From positions 11,186,027 to 11,250,026 of the forward strand of contig CM042548.1 in assembly GCA_023630585.1 (NCBI GenBank): a stretch of 64,000 nt of DNA, written 5' to 3'. The notes beneath the pieces were generated by a model that searched no databases, was not told where the DNA came from, and worked only from the letters and a program-made list of their open reading frames with translations. Each line of letters starts with the position of its first letter. Position 1 is the first letter of the stretch. This DNA comes from Cranoglanis bouderius. Its lineage: Eukaryota; Chordata; Actinopteri; Siluriformes; Cranoglanididae. Below, piece after piece: positions 1-12,740 of the stretch. Made by a program: the position numbers and the translations under genes.

Positions 1-418
1 ATATCAATATACTTCAATTCATTTCATTCTAATTCAATCTACTTCAATCTAATTCAATACTCCGCCAAGTCGTGGACAAAATTAGGGGTTTTAGTACCAA
101 AGGAAATTAAGCGCGAATCAGAAGTAACACACGACACCTGGAAATAATTATTAGAAAATAACAGTTGAACCAATGACAAAATATGGGAGGAAACATAACT
201 TGAAGGACCAATGAGGAAACGGGGGCAGAGACATGACGTAAACAAAAACAAAGGAGCACATGGCAACGTAAACAAAACCAGAGTCTTTGTTATAGGAATG
301 TCCAGCGGAGAGTTCTTTTTAATACTAGCGCTAGAAAGCGCGTAGACATGCTGCTCCTTCCCGGCGCAGCGATTCATGCTGTTCCTTCCCGGAGCAGCGA
401 TTGGCGAGAGCTCTAACA
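1..418 (-). repeat. Partial LTR (solo-LTR-like), cut by the window edge
   Basis: Read on the minus strand this stretch begins TGTTAG at 418 and closely resembles the first 300 bases or so of the complete LTR at 4573-5349: both have a GC-rich block with short GGAGCAG motifs, then CATGTGCTCCTTTG and CATGTCTCTGCCCCCGTTTC. Its other end lies off the window, so the target-site duplication cannot be checked. The two copies are inverted relative to each other, about 4.2 kb apart. No coding capacity is visible. Confidence 0.65.
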
Positions 419-422
419 TCAG

Positions 423-1232
423 CTTTCATCTTTATGTTGATAACATTCAGTTATATGTAAGTGCAAATTCAGCCACAATTCCCAATGATAATTTCCCATC
501 ATCCCAGCAATACAGAATCATTCTAAAGGATGATTGAGAACTTAAACTTAAAAAAATTTTTAAAAAATGGCTAGTTGGCCCTGAATCCCAAATATCCAGA
601 CTGTCTGATTTCTCTGTTGACTTTGATGGTGTGTCTGTTAAATCTGTGCCGGATGTTAGGAATCCAGTTCTTCTCAACTCTACACTTTCACTTACACCCT
701 CATTACATGCCTCACCAAATCTGCCTTTTTTCACCTTCATAACATTGTCCTTCCGCTTTGCTAAATAACAACAGTGCTAAATAATTAGTTTGTGCTTTAT
801 CGTCTTCATATTGTTTATTGTAATGCTCTTTTTATTGGTCTACCGGCTAAATTCAGAACAAACATCAGTACCTCAAAACACATCTGCTAGAGTCCTAATT
901 CAATCTGCTCATATCACACCTGTGCTGTATCAGGTACATTGGTTACTGTGTCTTCCCACAATCAATATAAGCTGCTTTTTATTACTTTCAAAGCCCTTCA
1001 CGGTCTTGCTCCTGCCGAGTGTTCTGAGCTTCTCCATTCTTACATCTCATCGTGCACCCTGACACCCACCAGGCTTTCCATAATAGGTGGCAGATCCTTT
1101 AGTGCCATGGCTCCCAAACTGTGGGCTAGCCAAGCCCAATCTATCAGTACCTGTGCTTCTATTGCTTCTTTAAAATCACAGCTGCCAAACTTTCTCTTCA
1201 CACAATATTACTCTTCTATTTCTACTCCTTAA
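423..1232 (+). pseudogene. Decayed LINE reverse transcriptase (C-terminal part)
   Basis: In broken frames the plus strand reads like the end of a fish non-LTR retrotransposon ORF2. A segment near 423-450 resembles the YADD-containing motif (HLYVDN, active-site residues changed). Further on come LLVGPKS-like (565-590) and DFDGVSV (620-640) motifs. At 880-1230 there is the usual tail with SARVLIQSAHITPVLYQ, ITFKALHGLAP and GRSFSAMAPKLW. Several frameshifts and stops break it and the upstream RT motifs are missing. It abuts the LTR ending at 418. Confidence 0.7.
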
Positions 1233-1329
1233 AGTTTTTCAATTATTTTGTGTTACATACTAAAAAGTGACTTTGGATGTAAGATAGGAGATAAATTACA
1301 ATATTACAGAAAATTATAGTAAATAAGTA

Positions 1330-2335
1330 CAGTAGATATAAAAGTCTACACACCCCAAATCTAAAATTGCATGACTTATCTTGAAACCAAGATAAGTCAT
1401 GCCAAATCTTTTTTTTCACCATTAAAGTGATATAGCAATCAACAAAATTCAAGTGAAGAAGTAATAGGAATGTTTTAAGGAAAAAAGTAAAAGAAAAAAC
1501 CTTACAGTAACCTGGTTGCATCAGTGTGCAAACTTTTTTTATAATGGGTCATGTGACTTTGCTCAGAATTAACTCATGTTCAAAGGTAATTATCATACAG
1601 CTGTCATCAATTAACTGATTCAGATGAACCCCAAATAAAGATCAGCTGTTTCTGTAGGATTTTCCTGACATCATCTTAGTTTCACCCAACTTCTGATACC
1701 ATCGTCCGCAGAGAGCTTCCAAGTCTGTCTAAATTTTGTCAAAACATACATACAATCATTCCAAACCATGTGGCAAAATGTTATGGTCTGATGAGACCAA
1801 GGTATAACTTTTTTGAGGATAATTCTAAGAAACAAGACAGCTTATCACCCAAAATACCCCATACCCATGGTGAAGCATGGTGATGGCAGCATCATGCTAT
1901 GGAGCTGCTTCTCTTCAGCTGGGACTGGATCTCAAGTCAAGATAGAGGGAATTATGAGTAGCTCCAAAATACCAATCTATTCTGGCACAAAACCTGCAGG
2001 TCTCTGTTAGCTGAAGATGGAGAAAAATTCCAACGTCTAGCACGATAATGACCCAAAGCACAAATCCAAGTCAACAAAGAAATGGCCCAGTCAGAGCCCA
2101 GATCTAAATCCTATTGAAAATCTGTGGAATGACCTGAAGAGTTCCCCTTCGCAATTTGAGAGACCTGGAGCATTTTTGCAAGGATAAGTGGGGGGAAATG
2201 GCCTAATCAAGATGTGCTAAGTTGGTAGACCAAAAAGGACTGAATGCTGCATTACAAGTCAAATGTACAGGAATTTGGTTGGTTGCTATATCACATTAAA
2301 GATGGAAAAAGGTCTGACATGATTCATCTCAGTTT
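1330..2335 (+). mobile_element. Decayed Tc1-like transposon with transposase remnants
   Basis: A TA dinucleotide (1328-1329) precedes an inverted-repeat-like start, CAGTAGATATAAAAGTCTAC. Transposase remains follow on the plus strand: KHGDGSIMLWSCFSSAGTG (about 1873-1930), a degenerate DNDPKHKSKSTK (about 2045-2080) and QSPDLNPIENLWNDLK (about 2093-2142), which includes the catalytic Glu of the DD34E triad. Stops and frameshifts are many, the N-terminal half is missing, and no matching right terminus was found. Confidence 0.8.
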
Positions 2336-3117
2336 TTTTTTTTTTTTTTATTTTTTTTTACAAACATAGATATATTATTCCTAAACATAGTATTAATGCT
2401 AATATAATACTGTGGGACATTTAACAACTGAAATGGCCAGATTTAGCCCATATGGCAGTGGCTGAATAGACCTGCTCTAAACTGATTGTAGGGCCTTCAG
2501 TTCTGTTTTTAGACTAGCTCTGCCTTAACAGCCCATCTACTTATCTCCCCAAACTCCTAGCGTAGTAATAGTCAAAAGGCATATGGTATTCAGCCAATCA
2601 GTGCAGTCAAATGGCTGAGCATGTCAGTGCCTGAAGGATTGAGTACAGTGCTGGAATGAAACCAAATTAAGTGCAATTGACTCATCCTCCTGGAAGCGAG
2701 AGCTGTGATTAGGCACTCGCGGCATAGCGGCAGTTTGGTTTGACCAGGTCTGCATTAGAGGAGGTGGATGCTTTACTGACATTTAAGAAAGCACCTCACA
2801 TCTGTGTCTTTTCCACTTTATGGACTTTTCTGGTGGTGATTCATCAGACTGACACACTGAAGAAGCATAATGACTGGGGCAGAACATTAAGTTCTAACTA
2901 ATTTAACTAATGCTTCAAAACTTGTTAAATCATTCTAGTCTGTATGTACAGTATGTTAATATACACTTTCAAGTATGTGACTACAAACCCCATAAAGCAC
3001 AAGACTATCTGTCTACCTACCTGCATATCTACTTTTCTGGTATCTACAAACACTCCGTACCTGCCTTCCTGCAGGTAGGTAGTTAGCTATCTATCACTTA
3101 CAGTGCTTTTTTTGCAG

Positions 3118-3230
3118 GGGATGGACAGGTGGATTTTGATGAATTCATGACGATACTGGGCCCCAAACTTCTATCCTCTGAAACACGGGACGGCTTCCTT
3201 GGAAACACAATAGACAGCATATTTTGGCAG
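3118..3230 (+). CDS. caln1: caln1 coding exon (end of EF-hand 2)
   Basis: This 113-bp exon of calneuron 1 sits between TTTTTTTGCAG and a GTATGC donor. Calneurons are small calcium sensors with two active EF-hands and a C-terminal membrane anchor; in neurons they act at the Golgi on phosphatidylinositol 4-kinase beta signalling. The first two bases finish a split Gly codon. The rest gives 37 residues, including DGQVDFDEFMTILGPKLL, the second half of an EF-hand loop with its position-12 Glu, and then GNTIDSIFWQ. It ends in phase 0 and joins in frame to the exon at 42551. Near-identity to vertebrate calneuron 1 as I remember it makes the call secure; the paralogue cabp7 is the main alternative. 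Upstream exons are outside the window. The Met at 3129-3131 is internal, not a start. Confidence 0.92.
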
Positions 3231-4567
3231 GTATGCACTCCTTGCTACTTACTGCATAAGGTTTTCACTGATCCTATTTGTATATTATTGTTGTCTATAA
3301 ATGCTAAATATTTGATATCTGTATCTACTTGATAAAGCAACATTGAACCATTACGAAAAGGATTCAGTGTCAGCACATACTGTTGATGCATGGAAAGTGT
3401 AGCATACTCAAGCCAAGTGATGGATGTGTTAAGCAGAAGCATGCTGGGATAGCAGCCATGCAAAGGAGAGGCCAGCTATTGCACTCAGCTGCAGCTCCTA
3501 CTCTGGAGCTTGATGTTATGTGGAAAGATAAAGTGAAGTGACCTTGGCTGGTTGCAAAGAGGGATCTGTCAGGACATGGCCACTCTCCTCATTCAAACAG
3601 CTGACAGCTTGCAGAGGACAGAATGACCTTCTCCACACATTTCTCTGACTGAACTCAATTTTGATATGGATGAGGTTTTTTTTTCACTATCATAGTGGCT
3701 AGCTGGTAAACTTATTTTGGGCAGTGCTTTTAAAATGTATTAGCAATTTTCCAAACTATCAGATTGCAAACTGTGCTTTTCCTGCAGTGATCATATGTTA
3801 CTTATTTAGCATATCCTAATCAGCCCTTTAAAGATAATGATTCAACATTATAATTTGTAATTAATATCTTCTGTGGCTTTGCAAAAAGGTGCTAGCAAGT
3901 CACATGGAACACAATGATTTCCATTTCGACTAAGTGCAGTGATTGACTCTCTCTTTGTGCTTCCTGTGAAGGGCATCTGACTCATCCAGTTCTCGTGTTA
4001 ATGGGCAGTAGAGTGTGCAGTGACAAAATTTCCCCTCCCTTTGAGTGCTGACTACTTCACCATTCAATACACATTCTTTGGTCATGGTGAGACCTTGATG
4101 GCACCTTCCAAGACAGAATGAGTCCATTTCTGGTGTCTATTTTCATTATGTACCCTAAGGCCAGTCTCTACAGACAGTGCAGTACATTCTTAAACATAGG
4201 AGTGTGCTGAAGCTGATTATCCTCTCTGGTGCATAAGGACAAGAGGATACTCCCTTTCCTTCATTTCACACAAGGTGTGTTAGATCGATAAGACAAAACC
4301 TACCCTACATAAATCTGAGAAATAGAGGACGACAGCACAGGCTGAAATTGAATAAGCTCCACGTTTATGACCGACAATTGTTCCTACAGACACTATATTA
4401 ATATATATTAGAATACATCACCTTATATGAAGTACTCAACAGTGGTCATTTCATAACTCTCCACATGGCTGTCATGGGGATAATTATGGTTTGTGAGTGG
4501 ATCCCTGAGTTTCTTAGAGGACGGAGCTGTTAAGTATGTATCTTTTCTGCTGTGCTGTATTATCAAG
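3231..4567. other. Intron stretch without recognised features
   Basis: I see no gene, RNA or clear mobile element here. Short open frames of 60-100 codons occur on both strands but look like chance. Confidence 0.5.
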
Positions 4568-4572
4568 CCTGT

Positions 4573-5349
4573 TGTTAGCTCTCTCCACTTGCTGCTCCGC
4601 GACGGAGCAGCATATCTCGCTGCTCCGCTACGGAGCAGTATATCTTCTGCAGTCCAGCACCATTCACAAAGACTCTCGTTTTGTTTACTTATGCCATGTG
4701 CTCCTTTGTTTTTGCGTTGCGTCATGTCTCTGCCCCCGTTTCCTCATTGGTTTGCATTTTAACAGATGATAATTGTGTCCAGGTGTCGCTCCTTTAATCT
4801 TGGTCTGTTTGAATGAACTCTGGTATTTAAATCCCTGTCTGTGTCCGCTTCGGGGCGGAGTATTATATTGGAATTTGTTAAGGGATGATCTAGTATTTAT
4901 TTAGAGGTAACTGAGAGTGTTTAAAATATAATTAAAGATAGCGACGAAGCAAAGAGCTTTCTCTGTTTTTTGTTTACCAGGCGTTCCCTGGTCCTTGCGC
5001 TTTTTCTTAGGTTTTTGTTTACCCGGCGTTCCCGGGTTCTTGGATTCACGTCTCGTTACTTCCTGGATTTTTGCCCTGTAAACCTTTGGATGCTGTTTCA
5101 TGATTTCCTGGAGTTTTGCCCTGTAAGTGTTCTCATCTGTGGCTAACCCTTTTTGGAAGATTGACATGCTGTGTTTTTGTGTTTTTTGTATTGTTGTCCC
5201 ATCACTTCTGAATGTGCCCTTTTGTTGTTCCTAATAAACTGACCACTTTCCCCTGCGAGTGCATCCTGTTTCCCTTTTAACCCCGGTGTCGTAACAGACT
5301 TTCCCCTGCGAGTGCATCCTGTTTCCCTTTTAACCCCGGTGTCGTAACA
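4573..5349 (+). repeat. Complete solo LTR (777 bp) with 5-bp target-site duplication CCTGT
   Basis: It begins TGTTAG and ends GTAACA, and CCTGT occurs directly on both sides (4568-4572 and 5350-5354). This is the mark of an LTR left after recombination between the two LTRs of a retrotransposon. Inside are a TATTTAAATCC promoter-like motif near 4827, a polyadenylation signal AATAAA at 5233-5238, and a tandem 53-bp duplication making up the last 105 bases. No internal coding region remains. A gypsy-like origin is likely but not shown. Confidence 0.85.
5245..5349 (+). repeat. Tandem 53-bp duplication at the LTR 3' end
   Basis: The unit starting ACTTTCCCCTGCGAGTGCAT is present at 5245-5297 and again at 5298-5349. 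The copies are identical apart from the last base, so the duplication is recent. Confidence 0.9.
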
Positions 5350-5836
5350 CCTGTTCTTTGTTGCTCATACTCCTCTTAAAGAAATAGTTCTGTGAAAAAA
5401 TCTAATTTGCACAATAAATCATAATTTAACATCTCCCCAAATCTAGGATACCAGCCAAGACAGGTTGGTGGCCAGTGTTTGCTTCTTTCGTTTTACATGT
5501 GTGAGGCTAAGGTAGACAACAAGTATTACAAGTCTCATAGAAAATATTTTCCAATAACCTGCCTCAAACTGCATACAGTTCTTGAGTTATGCAGACTTGC
5601 CACTGTGGTTTAATACAATGTATGTTTATTGGTTGAATAATTTCCATTTCACCTGTCTGTATCCTTTATTAAAAAATAAATTACTTATCTTAATCATATA
5701 GCAACAAGTTGTATCAAGGTCAAAACTAAAGAATCAAATCTCAGATACCAAACATATTTTTTTTCTCACAAAAAACCTCCCAAATTTATAGGCTTTAAAT
5801 AATTCATAGTAAGCTGTAAAAAAAATAATAATAATA

Positions 5837-5840
<4 letters not shown>

Positions 5841-5925
<85 letters not shown>
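5841..5925. repeat. (TA)n microsatellite, about 85 bp
   Basis: Uninterrupted AT dinucleotides preceded by a short AAT-rich run. It lies about 130 bp from the left end of the Tc1 element that starts at 6057. The open frames reading YIYIYI across it are artefacts. Confidence 0.95.
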
Positions 5926-5929
<4 letters not shown>

Positions 5930-6056
5930 GGAACAAACAAGGTGCAAATATTTAAATGATTTCAAAATGATTGAGAAAGCTATATAGTACTAATAATCCT
6001 GTTATAATAAAAATAATACCCAAAATGTCTTGTATTTGGAATGTACTATACATATA

Positions 6057-7547
6057 CAGGTGCATCTCAATAAATTAGAATGTCGTGGAAAAGTTCATTT
6101 ATTTCAGTAATTCAACTCAAATTGTGAAACTCGTGTATTAAATAAATTCAATGCACACAGACTGAAGTAGTTTAAGTCTTTGGTTCTTTTAATTGTGATG
6201 ATTTTGGCTCACATTTAACAAAAACCCACCAATTCACTATCTCAACAAATTAGAATATTTCATAAGACCAATAAAAAAACATTTTTAGTGAATTGTTGGC
6301 CTTCTGGAAAGTATGTTCATTTACTGTACATGTACTCAATACTTGGTAGGGGCTCCTTTTGCTTTAATTACTGCCTCAATTCAGCGCGGCATGGAGGTGA
6401 TCAGTTTGTGGCACGGTGGTATGGAAGCCCAGGTTTCTTTGACAGTGGCCTTCAGCTCATCTCTCCTGTTTCTCATTTTCCTCTTGACAATACCCCATAG
6501 ATTCTCTATGGGGTTCAGGTGTGGTGAGTTTGCTGGCCAATCAAGCACACCAACACCATGGTCATTTAACCAACTTTTGGTGCTTTTGGCAGAGTGGGCA
6601 GGTGCCAAATCCTGCTGGAAAATGAAATCAGCATCTTCAAAAAGCTGGTGAGCAGAAGGAAGCATGAAGTGCTCCAAAATTTCTTGGTAAATGGTTGCAG
6701 TGACTTTGCTTTTCAAAAAACACAATGGACCAACACCAGCAGATGACATTGCACCCCAAATCATCACAGACTGTGGAAACTGAACACTGGACTTCAAGCA
6801 AACTTGGGCTATGAGCTTCTCCACCCTTCCTCCAGACTCTAGGACCTTGGTTTCCAAATAAAATACAAAACTTGCTCTCATCTGAAAAGAGGACTTTGGA
6901 CCACTGGGCAACAGTCCAGTTCTTCTTCTCCTTAGCCCAGGTAAGATGCCTCTGACGTTGTCTGTGGTTCAGGAGTGGCTTAAAAAGAGGAATACGACAA
7001 CTGTAGCCAAATTCCTTGACACGTCTGTGTGTGGTGGCTCTTGATGCCTTGACCCCAGCCTCAGTCCATTCCTTGTGAAGTTCACTCAAATTCTTGAATC
7101 GATTTTGCTTGACAATCCTCATAAGGCTGCGGTTCTCTCGGTTGGTTGTGCATCTTTTTCTTCCACACTTTTTCCTTCCACTCAACTTTCTGTTAACATG
7201 CTTGGATACAGCACTCTGTGAACAGCCAGCTTCTTTGGAAATGAATGTTTGTGGCTTACCTAGTGAACCAAACTGAAAGACCATTTTGAAGGCTCAGGAA
7301 ACCTTTGCAGGTGTTTTGAGTTGATTGGCTGATTGGCATGTCACCATATTCTAATTTGTTGAGATAGTGAATTGGTGGGTTTTTGTTAAATGTGAGCCAA
7401 AATCATCACAATTAAAAGAACCAAAGACTTAAACTACTTCAGTCTGTGTGCATTGAATTTATTTAATACACGAGTTTCACAATTTGAGTTGAATTACTGA
7501 AATAAATGAACTTTTTCACGACATTCTAATTTATTGAGATGCACCTG
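6057..7547 (-). mobile_element. Tc1-like transposon with 202-bp terminal inverted repeats
   Basis: TA dinucleotides flank the element (6055-6056 and 7548-7549). The terminal inverted repeats are 6057-6258 and 7346-7547, both starting CAGGTGCATCTCAATAAATT. At 1491 bp it has the usual length of a whole Tc1 element. The single transposase gene is on the minus strand and has a frameshift, so the copy looks structurally whole but inactive. (TA)n tracts lie about 130 bp to the left and about 100 bp to the right. Confidence 0.95.
6381..7284 (-). pseudogene. Tc1-like transposase, frameshifted
   Basis: This is a DD34E transposase, which cuts and pastes its element at TA sites. The N-terminal reading frame (7284 to about 6800) has the paired-like helix-turn-helix region (KEAGCSQSAVSKHVNRK), a second DNA-binding half with a GRKKCGRKR basic stretch, and the first catalytic Asp in LFSDESKF. 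Reading then shifts to another frame, which carries SVMIWGAMSSAGVGPL, the second Asp in FQQDLAPAHSAKS and the Glu in HLNPIENLW, and ends near 6381. All three catalytic residues survive; the break near 6800 is what stops a full protein. Confidence 0.9.
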
Positions 7548-7648
7548 TATATTAAATGGTAAATAATATACTGGAATACTTAAAATGGTAAATAAAGTAC
7601 TCTTCAAATACAAAAAGCAACATCTGAAAACATCTTACTGATGTCTGG

Positions 7649-8837
<1,189 letters not shown>

Positions 8838-9600
8838 CCAGAATTATTGGCACCCTATTTATGAAAATAACCGACAGTTAATATGTAAAAAAGGAAAACA
8901 TATTGAATAGGCGATATCATGAGCTTAAACATACAGTATAAGAATGCTGCGTAGTTTAATGTTAACACAATATTATACATAAAACATGTTTTTTTTTTTA
9001 AATAGTGCAGTTTTTTCTAAATCCTCTGCACCTACAATTAATTCTCAGGAGAGAATAGCTCTGAATCATTTTGTAATGTCTAATAAGGTTGGAGACAGTT
9101 GTAGAGGGTTCTTGAGTCTCTCCTGAATGCAGAACATTTCAAGTTCCTTTATATTCTGTGGATTCTATTTGGACTGCAATTTAATTCAGATCACAGGTTT
9201 TAATAGGGTTTAAATCCATCAACCATTTCTGTGTTGATTTGGATGTATGTTTTGGTTTTGAGTCTTAACCTCGACCTTCATATGAGAATCTTCACCATCA
9301 AAACATCACCACCATATTTTACAGTGGGCGACCCCTGAAGGGAACAGCCGAAAAGAAAAGAAGATCAGGTGCCAGCAGTGTGTTCGGTCAAAATGTTTTT
9401 GGATTTTGGTCTTATCTGACAACACACGATTCATTTCAGTTTCGGCACAGCAATTTGTGCTATACTCTCAGGAAAGGATACTTTTGTGCAACTCCTGCAA
9501 ACAGCTTGTTATAAAGGTGATTTTGACGCCCAAGAATCAACCATATTTACTTTAAATAGTCATTTTTACGCATTTCATTGAAGAGTGCCAGTAATTTTGA
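8838..9600 (-). mobile_element. Highly decayed Tc1-like remnant
   Basis: The ACCAGAATTATTGGCACCCT motif near 8837 resembles the terminus of a common fish Tc1 family. At 9060-9600 the sequence reads, in reverse, like scattered Tc1 transposase text (for example the CACCACCATATTTTACAGTG region at about 9307 and GTCTTATCTGACAACACACG at about 9409). There is no open frame and the right terminus is uncertain. Confidence 0.45.
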
Positions 9601-10124
9601 AGCTAAACTCATCAGTCAACACTTCTGTTTTTCAGACAGAACAGAACAGCCGCACAATCCCAACATGTATCCCAGCATGCTTAGCTTATTTAATCATCCA
9701 GCAGTCTGCCTATGGAAGATTTAGACCTTTGCCATGGTACAAAGAGTAAATCAAGCACATATTATAGAACTTGGGCATCTATGTGATTTTAGTTACTGCT
9801 GCATGCCAGGTTTATTAATTGCTCCCATAGCGGAAGACCTTGCCTAGCCTTTCTAATAAGATCACTATTTGGATGTGGTCGTTTCAATGGAGGATAATAA
9901 TGTCTCTCACTGAATTGTGATGAGAAAATGGGGCACACCATGGAGGGAAATTGTCTGTATTTTCAAACTGCACCAGAGAGGAGTGTGACATGGCTACTCT
10001 GTACATCAGCAACCTTCAAACTTTCTTGTGGGTGACAACTGTTTTAATAAATACGGATTAGTGTAAGAGGAGCAATGAGATGCCACACTGGTAGGGCTGG
10101 CATTGTTTGTGTGTGGGATAGTGT

Positions 10125-10265
10125 CAAAAGTGGGTAAGGAATTGCACTACTGATAGGTTACTGAAAGGTTGAGAGTTCAAATCCAAGTGTGGTACCTGGT
10201 TCTTAAGTACAAACAGCAGTCATCCATGTAGGTAGGCTATAAAAGGTTCCCTACACTGTCACCTT
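10125..10265 (+). repeat. Possible tRNA-derived SINE remnant
   Basis: GAGAGTTCAAATCCAA near 10171 resembles an RNA polymerase III B box (GGTTCGAATCC type), with a matching GTTACTGAAAGG context before it. The A box is poor and no cloverleaf can be drawn, so this is a repeat remnant at best and not a working tRNA gene. Confidence 0.25.
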
Positions 10266-11156
10266 CATCCTGTTTCCCATTTTTTCTTCCTTCCAAAGGG
10301 GATTTGAGAAAGTGAATTCAAAGACCCTTTTTGTGGAGTTAGACCCAGTTGTGGTGAAGGGGTCTGTGTACTTTGGTGAACCTCAGGGCTATGTCACTGG
10401 GAGCTTAATGCTGCCAGCAGTACCATCCTTTGTCTGTGGCAGGAGAGCTGGAGCTAAGTTTTTGGAGAAAGCTCTCTTCTTACCTTATCCTAATGTCCCC
10501 TATCCGTACCTATGCACATGAGTGGTTGTAGTGACCAAAGAATATGGTTGTGAGTACAGGAGACAGAAATGAGATTACTCTGCATGGCTGCTGGGCTTAC
10601 TCTCCCTGCTAAGGAGATTAGCAATCCCAGAGAGCCTCAGAGGAAGAGCTGCTGCTTCTCCAAATCAAAAGAATCCAGTTGAGGTGGTTTGAGGTGCTGG
10701 TGCAGAGAGTCAGAGTAAGGTACTTTACAACAGTTTATTTTCATGACTATACAGAATTACTTAAAATAATTTTTACAGTCACTCTGGGCAAACAGTACAG
10801 TGCTGTGAAAAAGTATTTGCCCCATCCTGATTTCTTCTGTTTTTGTTTATATCAAATACTAAATTGTTTCAGAAATTAAAACAAAATCTAAGATGAAACA
10901 AAGGCAACCTGAGTAAACACAAAATACAGTTTTTAAACAATACAATGTTATTTACTGAAGCAGAAAAGTTATCCAATACCAACTGGGCCTGTGTGAAAAT
11001 GTATTTGCCCCCATAGTTACTAATTCCCCAAATCTATGAAACTGTATTCATAATGCAGTTCAGTTGGACTAGACACATCCAGGCCTGATTACTGCAAACC
11101 CTGTTCAATCAAATCAACACTTAAACAGAACTTTTTCAACAGCATGAAGTTGGATA

Positions 11157-11888
11157 AAAGAAATTCCAGAAATGATGAGGAAGAAGGTGATTGAAATAAA
11201 TCAGTCTGGGTTACAAAGCTATTTCAAAGGCTCTGGGACTCCAAAGAACCACAGTGAGAGCCATTATCTCCTAATGGAAAAAATAGTGAACCTTCCCAGA
11301 AGTGGCTGACCTTCCAAAATTCCTCCAAGAGCACAGCAACTAATCATCAAGCAAGTCACAGTAGAGCCAAGGATAACATCAAAGGACCTACAGGCCTATC
11401 TTGCATCAGTAAAGGTCACTGTTCATGACTCCACTATCAGAAAGACACTGGGTAAAAATGGTATCCATGGAAGAGTGTTGAGGTGAAAACCACTGCTAAC
11501 CAAGAAGAACATTAAGGCTCGTCTGAATTTTGTCAAAACACACCTTGATGATCCTCAAACCTTTTGGGAGAATGTTCTGTGGATTGATGAGACACTGGAA
11601 GTGTTTGGAAGACAGGGGTCCCGTTACATCTGGTGTAAACCAAACACAGAATTCCACAAAAAGAACATCATACCTACAATCAAGCATGTTGGTGGCAGTG
11701 TGATGGTGTGGGGATGCTTTGCTGCTTCAGGCCCTTGGCAACTTGCAGTAATTGAGAGAAACATGAATTCTGCTGTCTACCAGAAAATCCTAAAGGAGAA
11801 TGTCCGGTCTTCAGTCTGTAAGTTGAAACTCAAGCGCAACTGGATTATGCAGCAAGACAATGATCGAAAGCATAAGAGTAAGACCTAG
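11157..11888 (+). pseudogene. Tc1-like transposase remnant
   Basis: It reads from a region like EIPEMMRKKVIEINQSG through SKDLQAYLASVKVTVHDST, then FVKTHLDDPQTFWENVLWIDET (first catalytic Asp changed in context), FGRQGSRYIWCKPNTEFHKK, GGSVMVWGCFAASGPWQL and WIMQQDNDRKHKSKT. Stop codons, a frameshift and deletion of the last catalytic block make it non-functional. Confidence 0.85.
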
Positions 11889-12126
11889 TCCTAGAAGTAA
11901 GTGAAAGACTGATCTCCAGTTATCAGAAGCTTTTGGTTGCAGCTATTGCTGCTAAAGGTGGCACAACCAGTTTTTAAGTTTAAGTTTAAATTAGTTTTTC
12001 ACATGGGTGATAGGTGTTGGATAACTTAAAAAATAAATAAATCAAAATAAACTGTATTGTGTGTTTACTCAGGTTGCCTTTGTTTTAAGTTGTAGTTCAT
12101 TTGAAGATCTAAAACTAATTAGTATG

Positions 12127-12740
12127 CGTCATGTAATGGATATTGAGATGGATGCAATTGCAGTTAAAGCTTTTATTAAGAGAGAGAGGCAGATGAATCC
12201 AAAAACGTAAGGCAAAATAGCTGCAACCAAAAGCTTCTGATAACTGGAGATCAGACTTTCACTTACTTCTAGGACTAGGTCTTACTCCTAGGCTTTCAAT
12301 CATTGTCTTGCTGCATAATCCAGTTGCGCTTGAGTCTAGTCAAAAAACAAGCGAGGGGTTAGGCGATCGGTAAACAACATAAACTAGACTAAGACAAGAA
12401 TCGAGAAACGTGAGGCTATAAACAGGATCAAAACCATGAAATGAAAAACTAGGATCAAAGGCTTAGTACAGGCCTGGCGGAAAACACAGAAACACTCAAT
12501 ACTTCGCACTGAAGAAAAACACACGTGGGGTTTAAATAATTAACGTGATCAAAGGTAAAACATAAACAGCTATGAATAATGATGGCACGTGAGGGAGACA
12601 ACCAATAACATAACAAGGGTGGAGACAGGGCAGAAACCAAAACAAAACACACGTGCCAAAAGTAAACAAAGTCAATGTCAATGAAAACCCGGAAGTGTGC
12701 GCCGTCGCACTTCGGGCAGTTCATGGGGAAATCCGTGACA
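12127..12740 (-). repeat. LTR insertion (614 bp) with TSD GTATG, nested in the Tc1 element
   Basis: GTATG is duplicated at 12122-12126 and 12741-12745, and the intact site can be seen in the sister Tc1 copy near 37452. On the minus strand the insert begins TGTCACGGA and ends ATGACG, the last base being a likely CA-to-CG change. It has a TTATTTAAAC promoter-like motif near 12532. The 3' part carries TGCAATTGCATCC, like the ends of the other LTRs here. It also holds a foreign inverted 120-bp Tc1 fragment at about 12213-12335. Confidence 0.8.

Larger units (their letters stand above)
1..3117 (+). other. caln1: caln1 intron (3' part, upstream of the first visible exon)
   Basis: Intronic sequence ending in the TTTTTTTGCAG acceptor just before 3118. 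It holds the LTR, LINE and Tc1 remnants listed separately. From about 2340 to 3117 I see no gene: there is an A/T-rich tract at 2331-2360 and otherwise unique-looking intron DNA. Confidence 0.75.

Noticed and set aside
3129..3332. Open frame starting at the Met in the first visible caln1 exon
   Set aside because: The true exon starts at 3118 and stops at the GT donor at 3231; the frame beyond it runs into intron.
5734..5940. Open frames rich in alternating Tyr-Ile
   Set aside because: They are translations of (TA)n microsatellites, also at 7552-7824 and 22898-23406.
10165..10200. A tRNA gene (B-box-like sequence)
   Set aside because: No acceptor stem, A box or cloverleaf could be drawn; at most a SINE remnant.
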